Origin: Taudactylus pleione
Lineage: Eukaryota > Chordata > Amphibia > Anura > Myobatrachidae
Direction of reading: 5' to 3'
Length of the DNA stretch: 64,000 nucleotides
NCBI GenBank assembly: GCA_031769625.1
Contig: JAUIMM010000582.1
Span: forward strand, 1,071,501 to 1,135,500
Made by a program: the position numbers and the translations under genes. Of this stretch, positions 1 to 11,300 are shown one piece after another (position 1 is the first letter of the stretch; every line of letters starts with the position of its first letter). The notes beneath the pieces are model-generated. The model had not been told where the DNA came from and searched no databases. It saw only the letters and a program-made list of their open reading frames with translations.

Positions 1-842
1 TAAGCTGGCACCATCTCCGAGCGTAGACAAACCCAACCGGGGCACAAAGACCTACGGAGGTGGCATCACCCTGGTGTCACTTCTCTGTCCATGACGCATC
101 ATGTCGCCCTCCTCAACTCCTATAAAGGGCTGAACCTCCCTCACCGTTCTTGGCTAAAGATATTACAGACTACAGATTCGTCCTTGTTCATTATGGCTGA
201 TCGCGCCACAAACATGCTCGCACATCGACATGATACGCTATGGCGTGTCCTCGATTGCGGGAATGCATCTCCATTCAATTGCATGGAGACACCAATGCGC
301 GTCTCCCATTCATTCCTAGGGAGACACAAATGTGCGTCTCCGATGGCGGGAGTCTGTCTCGCGCCACGCATGGCGCGACTCGCTGCGCTACAGGCAAGGA
401 TGTAGCTGGGCATATCTGTACTTTAAAATACGTCAGCTGTGAGCCGTGATATACCAGTTCCACCAATCTAGCGTAATCCACCCCACCGGCACTATCCATC
501 CCACACCATCCGCTCCCCCATAGTTTTTTACACTGAAAACTAGGCTTGTTCTCTTTCCGCTTCTCTTTGAAACCGATGTAGTGCGCCCAACATGGCTGCC
601 CCGCCTGGTACGCTATTGTGTAGAATGAACAGTGCATAGTTTGATGATTTTGCAAGGGTCTCACAAATACTCCCCTACTATGTGTCATCAATTCCAGGCA
701 TTGCCTATTCTACCCTATGTAGTGCACCTAAAATGGCCGCCTCACCTGGATCCTTTGTGGGAAGGATGAATACTGTAATTCTTGGAACTGACGACCTAAA
801 ATGGCTTCTGCATCTTTGTATTATATTCAATTTCCGTATTTC
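1..842. other. Intronic sequence, no exon seen
   Basis: No GARNL3 exon was found. Two related segments (about 582-641 and 718-777, each with a TGTAGTGC start, an ATGGC(T/C)GCC core and CACCTGG/CGCCTGG) suggest a decayed local duplication. Several short inverted motifs with GTCTCC/GGAGAC lie at 285-355. The short open frames have no recognisable product. Confidence 0.4.
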
Positions 843-914
843 ATACTATCTGTAAAGCGCTTTGAGTCCTATTGCAGAAAAGTGCTATATAAATAACATT
901 ATTATAAATACTTC
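843..914 (+). mobile_element. Non-LTR retrotransposon 3' tail, L2/CR1-like
   Basis: The segment reads 'ctgtaaagcgctttgagtcc' and then 'gtgctatataaataa', a form typical of the 3' ends of L2/CR1-type LINEs in vertebrates. Only the terminal piece is visible. The family call rests on recall of this 3'-end motif. Confidence 0.5.
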
Positions 915-994
915 TCCTCATCCCACAGCAAAGGCTCAGCCCCCCTCCACCTCTTAATATCTACCTCTGTACTGGAGCATAAGATAAGCACTAT

Positions 995-1520
995 GGGCCT
1001 AATTCAGTACGGGTCGCTATTGCGATCGCGGCTCCGTAATTGCACGCAGTTCTGCAGTGAAAATATGCTAATGAATGCAATCGCAAAGCCGTCACACAGT
1101 CAGCATATTGACGCCCACATACCTTGCAGTCCTACGTATACATCGGTACCATCAAGGAACATCAGCCCGTCACGCACATTTACACCAGGTCTGACCTGAC
1201 TCAGAAATCGCTAACCTCGTCGCACGCAGTGAGTACACAAGCTGCGTGTGCCGTCGCAGTGGCTAATTTATGCACGCCCATTTAACGGCGTTCAAATGGA
1301 CAGGCACGCCTGCGTTTCACCAACCACTCCCCCATCACCACCCCCAAAACGCTCACATCCTGTCACTCACTCTACGATGGCTTACTGTGTTCTGTGTGAT
1401 CCCAGCGCGATCACGATTCAGCCGCTACGCACACACATTGCGGTGCATACGTATGCTCAGTACGCACCATCCGCCGATCAGCGTACGCAGTTGTAATTGC
1501 AATCCATGCTGAATAGGCCC
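995..1520. mobile_element. GC-rich palindromic MITE, GGGCCTAATTCAG ends, TSD TAT
   Basis: The inverted ends GGGCCTAATTCAG and CTGAATAGGCCC bound 526 bp, flanked on both sides by TAT (992-994 and 1521-1523). The interior holds many CGCAGT/GCGATC-like motifs. It belongs to the same broad family as the elements at 3521, 24080, 32274, 54659, 59346, 60870 and 63481. No transposase is encoded. Confidence 0.75.
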
Positions 1521-2184
1521 TATGTTCCCTGGATCCCCAATATCCTCTCCCGTTAGCTCTATCTCAGCTGTGCTTCTCTGACATTGGAACAAATGGTCTA
1601 TAACTAGTTAATGCAATGAGCCTCTTCTAGAGCCAAACACATTTTTTTCACACTTCATTCTGCAAAGTACAGTAACAAAAATGATTAAATAAGGATATGT
1701 TTAAGGTAGGAGGCTGCCCGTCTACTTATGCACAAAGAGAATGAGAGTTTGCTCCTTTTCCTCAGCGGAACGGCCCCTGCTAACCCGGGGAGCACGAGAA
1801 ACCCACCCTCCCGTGGTCATTTACGCCAAGCGTCGCTGTCCGGCTCCTTCACTGGGACATTGTATAGAATTCATCACAAAGCCAACACTTCTATACATTA
1901 ACTCATTTCCTTCAAACCATCATGTGCAGGTTACACGTTAGCCTTGCACTTACATGTATGTGACCATGTTGGCTGAAGGCTCCATAGAAATAACAGGATT
2001 ACAATCAGGAAGTGACATGTGCAACATAAAATGGGCTCCCTTGCGCAGCACATGTACTTCCACATTCTTCAATGTCATTTACATTAGAATGAATTAGGAA
2101 CCAGATAGAGATTTATAGATCTATGAGGAGAGATTCTTCATCTGTCTGGAGAAGAATGGACGGGAGACATCGCTATTCACCTAC
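1521..2184. other. Unique intronic sequence downstream of the last exon
   Basis: No repeats with clear ends were found here. The stretch at about 1560-1640 has a conserved-element look (GAACAAATGG, TAACTAGTTAATGCAATGAG), but nothing coding is visible. Confidence 0.4.
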
Positions 2185-2301
2185 CTTTCGTTTTTTCCAG
2201 CTTATTTTCTCTGCAATCATACTTGTTCCTGGGCACCTGCTTGTCTTCCAGACCCTTCCTAATGGCGCTCAGCCGGAAGACGTAGAGACGAGCGTCCTTT
2301 C
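2185..2301 (-). CDS. GARNL3: GARNL3 CNH-region exon ([13 protein letters not shown]...), last in window
   Basis: This 117-base exon has acceptor TTCCCAG and donor GTAGGT. It completes Gly and encodes [20 protein letters not shown], then [18 protein letters not shown] and one base of the next codon. In the human protein the next exon starts with a Cys-His-Leu-Tyr type sequence; nothing like it was found between 1 and 2184. Confidence 0.96.
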
Positions 2302-5300
2302 CTGGGAACAGAGAGGGAGAAGTCCATTATGATTGGGAAACCTGTGGGACACAGAGAAGGATGTTCTCAAACTGGGTTCTCCTGGATTTGCAACAGACCA
2401 TGTTTTCCAGCTTTCCCCCAGGGAAGGGCCACAAAGCCTGAGCTACTCATTGTTGTACAGAGTTTATCATTTACAGACACTTTATGGACATGTCTCCTAC
2501 AGATCCACCTGAATAAATACCAGACCTATTAGGGGGGATTATAGAAAGATAAATGCAAAAAGAGTAATGGGCAATGAGTAACATAGTTCTCATGTATCAG
2601 ACGTGTGATCTTACCTGATAACGTGGTGACTGACAGCAATACACTAATTATAGACACTGCGAGCCGTGACTCAGGGAAATAGAGACATTTAAGGGGCTCA
2701 TTTATCAATTATCACATCACTAACGCCCATTATCACATTGCAGGATGCGATCATATAAAATGATTAAATATTCTGCCTATTTCTATCCCTGATAACCTCA
2801 GCTCACAGCCCAAATGTGATAGTGCGAGATTTGCAAAGCGGCGAGATTTTGCCCATTCAGCTCTAAGATTTAAAGAGGCAATTTTTTTTTTTTCGAATTC
2901 AAAACTAAGGTTGTTTTTGTATTGCAAAATATTGCTGCTTTATATCATAGGGGCCTATTTATCAATGAGTTTTATCATATGCAACAAGCGATAAAACTCG
3001 TTGCGTATGATAAATGGTGCTCCAGCCAATCGGCTCCTGTCATCTGTTTGAAAAATGACAGCTGGGAGCTGATTGGCTGGAGCACCATTTATCATAGGCA
3101 GCGAGTTTTATCACTCGCTGCAGAAGATAGAACTCATTGATAAATGAGCCCCTTAGTGTTAAATCGCCAAAATCTTCACTGCAATTTAATGGCGATGGTG
3201 GTTTTTCTTGCTTTGCCCCGTACGTATTGCCTGATTAATGCTTTTGCACTGGATAGCCTATTTAGCAAGCGTTGCAGATAGAGATAAATAAATGCTTTAT
3301 TATATTTACAAAGTAGTTTTGTGATGTCTAAGGTGTTTTTAATAATAATGATAATATATACAGTTTTGTGTAATTGTTACCCACTGTAACTGAGAGGTGA
3401 GTGCATTTAACGGCAATGTAATGGTGTGTTGGGTTTATACGCTAGTGTAGGACTTGCAGAGATTGGGGTCCCTTGGCGACGTGCTGTACGCTTAATTGTT
3501 TTGATCAAAATATTAACAAAGGGCCTGATTCAGAGCCGCTCGTAAGCGGCCGCTCGTTCGCTCTGAGCGATGTTCGCACATCTGCGCATGCGTATGGGTT
3601 GTAATACGCATGCGCGAACCAGTGATTGCGGTCAGAAATTGTGTGCTCGCAAAAAAACGAATGCCTGCTATTTTGAGTGACAGAATGAGGCGTTTGTGGG
3701 TGGTAACAGGGGAAGGTGCTTGAAAACGGGGAGTGGAGATCCGAACGCAGGCGTGCCAAACGGTCAAAACGGGCGTTTTAAGGGTGTGCATAATTAACAA
3801 AGCAGCGTCATCGACCACGTCACTTGGTTGTCTCGTAACCTGAACTGCTCGCATGATTGCGGTAGGAAAATCCAACCACAAGCATTGCAAGCAGTTCATA
3901 CGCCTTTCGATGTACTCGATTAATTTAATAGCGGAGATGACGTAGGATGCGAGCGGCCAGGGGGCGTTTTTAAAAAAATAGCGAGCGCATGTTTCGTTCG
4001 CTCGTTCAGACATAGAGGCGTCAACAGACCGCAAAGAGTGAGCGCTCTATTTAAATATCCGGCCCCTTTTTCTGAACGAGCGAGCGCAAATAGCGTCCGG
4101 CTCTGAATCAGGCCCAAAATCCCCATGCTTTTATTTGTTAGATACACCCAGATTTGCTACATATGATTGTTAGCGCCGATAGCAATAGTCTTTCTATTTA
4201 GTATATATATATATATGGCATTAATAATGCAGCGCAGCTGGCACCATGTACAATATGGGTAACACACTGCGTGGGAATATTTCTTCTCTTTCTCTGTATT
4301 CATCTATTTTTAAACTTATTTCCGTTTACAAGTGGAACTGAAAGCAGAAAGCGTGCGCATATCTAGAGACTGGCTTGGCATAGCTAACCCTCGCTGCTTA
4401 TATTGCTAAATTGTGGCGATGTAAGAAATCCGCCTTATCGCTGGAGAAAGACACATTGAGAATAGGCCCCTAATTACGCGACAGAGATACAATCCGCACA
4501 GATCCGGCGTGAGCAGTTGCCGAGACTCCCATTAATAGAACCAGACCGCCGGTGATATTTATTGTGCCTTGACAACACTAATTGCCATCTCCTGGAATCC
4601 AGCCAATTAAATGTTCTCAGCTGCTACAGAACAGAGCTGAATTATCTGCTACAACAATTACACCGAGGCCCGACCGCGCCCAGGATAAATAGTGCCAGGT
4701 TTCCATGGTCAGTGATCGCCGACAACATCATTCACCGTGCGCACTCGTCTATGTTCACAGCCGATGCGTTTCCCCGGTAAAGTCACCGCAACATCAAATA
4801 CGTCTCTTTAATCTTCTTTACCTTTGCGCTGTAATCTCATTAACTGCTCGTGTAGACATCGGTGGCTCCTGATACGTATCTCTATGTTGTATCACATAGG
4901 TGGGGCGCCAGCCACACCAACAATTGCGCACGTCTCGCACATTTACAGGATCTCTGCCGCTCTCTAGAGCAGGGACATCTATCGCCTGTACATAAATCTC
5001 AGTTATACGCTGTACGTCGCTCTCCTTGCTGTATACGTCACCGTATCGATGTTACACTGCAGTCTACACGCCAAGGGCAGGAAGAGGCGACACTGCGATT
5101 CAAGTCGCACATGGGATTATATGTAATGATCCTATGTATTAATAACGCCATTGCCCTATCTATTCTCTAAAACTTATTTATAACATGTATGTTCAAGAGA
5201 CACATACATGTTATACGTTATAATGAAGTGAAAAGCATTCCTTATTCTAAGACAATTATCTGACATATCTATGGTTAGTGTCGGCCTTCATAAGTCCACA

Positions 5301-8300
5301 GAGCAGCCGGGACACCGGTGGTTCCTCTGTAGTGTCCTTCAAGGGGAAGTAATGTGAGAAGGAAAATGGCTTCCTCCATGGTCCCAACCCTCTGTCATAT
5401 ATCTTCAGCTCTGATATATATGTCTGTAACTGATTATGGCAGCTTTAGGAGATAGGATATTTGTATTTTAGATCGGCTGGTCCAGTGGAAATATAAAATA
5501 CTGGAATCGGGTTAACATACAGACACTTGTTGGTCGGTATCCTAACCCTCCCTCTTTGGTGCCTTATCCCTAACCTCCCCCCTAGTGCCTGAACCTCCCC
5601 CTCCCCACACCCTAAACCTAACCCTCCTCCCTTAGTGCCTAACCTCCCCCCTAGTGCCTGAACCCTCCCCACAACCTAAACCTAACCCTCCCCCCTTAGT
5701 GCCTAAAGGGGGGTATCCACTAGACGATAAAGTTGAACGATTGAACGATAAAATCGTTTGAAAATTTGGTCTTTTAGACATCTATCATCGTGCAAACATG
5801 CTGGTCAACCTGGCGATATCGTCAGGCTCAGCATGTTTCCAGATGATGGATGACCCTGCACTGAACGTCTGCTCGCTCAGTGCAGGCACATCACACACAC
5901 GACTGACAAACGACTGCACGATTACAATGTCGTAATCGTGCAGTCGTTTTCAGATCTTGTAGTGGATGCCCCCCATAACCCTCCCCCTAGTGCCTAACCC
6001 TAACCCCTAAACCTAACCTCCCCCTCCCCACACCCTAAAAATAACCCTCCCCCCTTTAGTGCCTAACCCTAACCCCTAAACCTAACCTCCCCCCCTAGTG
6101 CCTGAACCTAACCTCCTCACACCCTAAACCTAACTCTGCCCCCTTAGTGCCTAACCCTCCCCCTAGTGGCTTACCATAACACCTAAACCTACCCTTCCCC
6201 CAACCCCGTTACTTACCTTCAGCATCCCAGCGGTCGGGATTCTGACCGGTGTCGATATTCTGGCACCGGTAATGTAACCGTCGGGATGCCGAATGCATAC
6301 CAAAATACTCTACATGGTGGCAGTCTCTTCATAAAATTCGTTAAATATTTGAGATATGTCCATGTTTAGAATGTTTAGGCAGATGAAGAATATTACTAGT
6401 GGCTATTTGTCCTCATTAACACATCACTCATCTCCTGATATACTCTGTGCTGCTGGGGACCCTGCTCCTCCCACTATATAACTATGTCTCTGGCTTCTTG
6501 CTGCCTCCATTCCCCTCCTCACATCATGTCACTGCCCCTGTCACATGCAGCCCTGTCCTTACTAACACGTCACTCATCTCCTGATATACTCTGTGCTGCT
6601 GGGGACCCTGCTCCTCCCACTATATAACTCTGTCTGTGGCGTCCTGCTGCCTCCATTCCCCTCCTCACATCATGACACTGCCCCTGTCACATGCAGCCCT
6701 GTCCTCACTAACACATCACTCATCTCCTGATATACTCTGTGCTGCTGGGGACCCTGCTCCTCCCACTATATAACTCTCAGTCTGTGGCTTCCTGCTGCCT
6801 CCATTCCCCTCCTCACATCCTGTCACTGCCTCTGTCACATGCAGCCCTGTCCTCACTAACACATCACTCATCTCCTGATATACTCTGTGCTGCTGGGGAC
6901 CCTGCTCCTCCCACTATATAACTATGTCTCTGGCTTCTTGCTGCCTCCATTCCCCTCCTCACATCATGACACTGCCCCTGTCACATGCAGCCCTGTCCTC
7001 ACTGACACATCACTCATCTCCTGATATACTCTGTGCTGCTGGGGACCCTGCTCCTCCCACTATATAACTATGTCTCTGGCTTCTTGCTGCCTCCATTCCC
7101 CTCCTCACATCATGTCACTGCCCCTGTCACATGCAGCCCTGTCCTTACTAACACGTCACTCATCTCCTGATATACTCTGTGCTGCTGGGGACCCTGCTCC
7201 TCCCACTATATAACTCTGTCTGTGGCTTCCTGCTGCCTCCATTCCCCTCCTCACATCATGTCACTGCCCCTGTCACATGCAGCCCTGTCCTTACTAACAC
7301 GTCACTCATCTCCTGATATACTCTGTGCTGCTGGGGACCCTGCTCCTCCCACTATATAACTCTCAGTCTGTGGCTTCCTGCTGCCTCCATTCCCCTCCTC
7401 ACATCATGTCACTGCCCCTGTCACATGCAGCCCTGTCCTCACTAACACACCACTCATCTCCTGATATACTCTGTGCTGCTGGGGACCCTGCTCCTCCCAC
7501 TATATAACTCTCAGTCTGTGGCTTCCTGCTGCCCCCATTCCCCTCCTCACATCATGTCACTGCCCCTGTCACATGCAGCCCTGTCCTCACTAACACACCA
7601 CTCATCTCCTGATATACTCTGTGCTGCTGGGGACCCTGCTCCTCACACTATATAACTCTCAGTCTGTGGCTTCCTGCTGCCTCCATTCCCCTCCTCACAT
7701 CATGTCACTGCCCCTGTCACATGCAGCCCTGTCCTCACTAACACATCACTCATCTCCTGATATACTCTGTGCTGCTGGGGACCCTGCTCCTGCCACTATA
7801 TAACTCTGTCTCTGGCTTCCTGCTGCCCCCATTCCCCTCCTCACATCATGTCACTGCCCCTGTCACATGCAGCCCTGTCCTCACTAACACATCACTCATC
7901 TCCTGATATACTCTGTGCTGCTGGGGACACTGCTCCTTCCACTATATAACTCTCAGTCTGTGGCTTCCTGAAGCCTCCATTCCCCTCCTCACATCATGTC
8001 ACTGCCCCTGTCACATGCAGCCCTGTCCTCACTAACACATCACTCATCTCCTGATATACTCTGTGCTGCTGTGAAATTTCCAGTGATCTGACTGGCTACA
8101 GCTTGTTCTCCCCACACTCATTGCATAACTGAAAATTAGAAGCCGCTCACAGTGATCCTGCATTTTTTTTATGCTCCTGGACCAAGCTTGCCGACATTCT
8201 GGCAGCCTCTCCGTGAGGGGACAGCCAGGTCGGACAAGCAGCGGGGCGTGGTGCGGTAGAGGGGGCATGGCTTGGGGATATCACCCGGCAATGGGGCGGA

Positions 8301-11300
8301 GCAGGCGTGTGGACACGGAATCGCCTAATTTTGACGATGTGTGAATCGTGTCACCGGCTGCCTTCACTGCGGGGGTTTTATTCTCACTGCGTCCTGGGGG
8401 GGGGGGCTGGACGGGTCAGCGGTCGCCGGCCTTTAAGAGAGGCCGGGAGCGGCACACGATTTTTGGGAGGCTTCCGGCTGAATCGGGAGGGTGGGCACGT
8501 ATGTCCTGGACACATGAAACGCGCATCTCATCTCCTGCAGAATTACATACATAAAAATGATCGGGAATAATAAAGTTATAAAGACGGGGAAACACAGTCT
8601 CATGAATGTAGCTCAGCCGTCACCCCTGAGCTGCCGGCGCCCACGGACGCCCAGAGACACAATAGCGCATAAGAATAATCTCTGTAATTATTAATACGTG
8701 AGGTGCAGCTTCCTACGCACAGTACGTTTAATAAATCATATGAGACGGAGGAGGTGATAAATTAGGAGAATGACAATTCTTCCCTGTCCTTAATATTCCC
8801 AGAGTGCTCCTTCACCTCCACCAGTTCATCTTCCCGAAGCACTCACCACCGACGGGAGGAAATATTAAATATATTCATTATTCACTCAGGGCCGAGCGCG
8901 CCATTCACTTCCCTCTGGAGTACTAATGAGTAACAATTGCACTCGCTGACAATTACTTTAGCAGTGATGGTGTTTCCAGACGACACCAGATGTCACTTCA
9001 GCTCCAAATGGCGTCATTATAATCAGAAGCCGCAGATCGGAGCTGAACTTCGTCCCAGCATGCTGGCTGGAGCCGGCTCCCGTGGCCCCAACCCCTTCAG
9101 TCTCCCTCTAGCAGGGCTTGGGATCTAGATCACCAGTCACAGTTTTCTCGCAGGCAAAGGGGTGTAGCCCGTGGATAGTAGCGGTGGCCACGAGAGACTG
9201 GGGTTTGGTGACAGAGGTCTTGACGAGCTGTACGGCCTAATGCACCTACTGCCCTCTCCTCTCCTCACTGCGAAAGTGCTCAGCACAGATAAAACTCTAC
9301 AACAGACTCATTGGCTGCGGACAGGACGCCACTGACTTCATACATGTCTGAGGGACCATATTGCTCTAAGTAAAGGTATATACGTACTTTCTATCGCTGT
9401 TCAGAAAAACCCCTGGACAGAATTCAGTCAGCAGAGAGACTTATTTCTCTGTCCAGGGGCCACATGTAATAGGGTGCTCACCCCCAGTGCCTCCGTCCAC
9501 AGGCGTATTAATGTAGAAGTTATATAGGGCCACGCCTGTGGATTCTGAAAGCCCTGAGAGTTTGGCAAGTTAGTAAATTTAGTACGGCAAAAGCCGGTAC
9601 GTTTTGCCTTGCTATACATTGCCGCTTTAAATTTGCCTGATAGCTAGCGGAGCTCTCAGGACTTTCAGAATCCCCCACCCTATTACACATGGCCCTATAT
9701 AACTTCTACATTAATACGCCTGTGGCCGGAGGCACTGGGGGTGAGCACCCTATTACACATGGTCCTATATAACTTCAAAATGCATACACCCGTGGACGGA
9801 GGCACTGGGGGCGAGCACCCTGTTACATGTGGTCCTATATAACTTCTAGATGAAAACGTCAGTGGACGGAGGCACTGGGGATGAGCACCCTATTACACGT
9901 GGTCCTATATAACTTTTAGATGAATACGCCAGTGGACGGAAGCACTGGGGGTGAGCACCCTATTACACGTGGTCCTATATAACTTCTAGATGTATACACC
10001 CATGGACGGAGGCACTGGGGGGGAGCACCCTATTACACATGGTCCTATATAACTTCAAAATGCATACACCCGTGGACGGAGGCACTGGGGGTGATCACCC
10101 TATTACATACGGTCCTATATAACTTCTAGATGAAAACGTCAGTGGACGGAGGCACTGGGGATGAGCACCCTATTGCACGTGGTCCTATATAACCTCTAGA
10201 TGTATACACCCTTAGACGGAGGCACTGGGGGTGAGCACCCTATTACATATGGTCCTATAGAACTTCAAAATGCATACACCCGAGGACGGAAGCACTGGGG
10301 GTGAGCACCCTATTACACGTGGTCCTATATAACTTCTAGGTGCATATGTCTGAGGACAGAGGCACTGGGGGTGATCACCCTATTACACATGGTTCTATAT
10401 AACTTCTAGATGCATACGCCTGTGGACGGAGGCACTGGGGGTGAGCACCCTATTACACGTGGTCCTATATAACTTCTAGATGTATACACCCATGGACGGA
10501 GGCACTGGGGGGGAGCACCCTATTACATACGGTCCTATATAACTTCTAGATGCATATGTCTGAGGACGGAGGCACTGGGGGTGATCACCCTATTACATAC
10601 GGTCCTATATAACTTCTAGATGCATATGCCTGTGGACGGAGTCACTGGGGGTAAGCACCCTATTACACGTGGTCCTATATAACTTCTAGATGAATATGCC
10701 AGTGGACGGAGGCACTGTGGGACGAGCACCCTATTACACGTGGTCCTATATAACTTCTAGATGCATACACCCGTTGACGGAGGCACTGTGGGGCGAGCAC
10801 CCTATTACACGAGGTCCTATATAACTTCTAGATGCATACGCCCGTGGACGGAGGCTCTGGGGTGATTCAGAGGTGGACGCAGCTACAGTAGCCAATCTGC
10901 GTCTTTATGGTAATGCCATGTCCAGCGGGCGTACTATTCAGTAGCGTGAATCTGACGATGTGCGCACAAAGATCGCGCCATGCTATCGGACATTGCAGGT
11001 CCCAATGGCAGGTGCAGAGTGTCCGAAGGACCATGTCCACCAGTGTCAATGGAACTGCAAAACAATCACTGATACCGACACTCCCACGACACCCCACCTG
11101 TTTGCCACGCCTCACAGTTATCACCCAGAAACGCCCACCCCCTGACGATAATCATCCGGACACGTGTAGAGGGAACAAATTGGGCACTTGTGCCCAATGC
11201 TTTCCCTGCGTCCAACTCATAATCATCCCCTTTGTGCATTCTCAGCGTGAAATGGGAGTTTCTGGGTGGCCACCGTGCGGTCACGCGGAACAGATCCATC

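Noticed and set aside
5540..6220. Interstitial telomere
   Set aside because: Units are irregular CCTAACCCTCCCC(C) forms, not exact CCCTAA, and two other regions show the same design, so a transposon interior is more likely.
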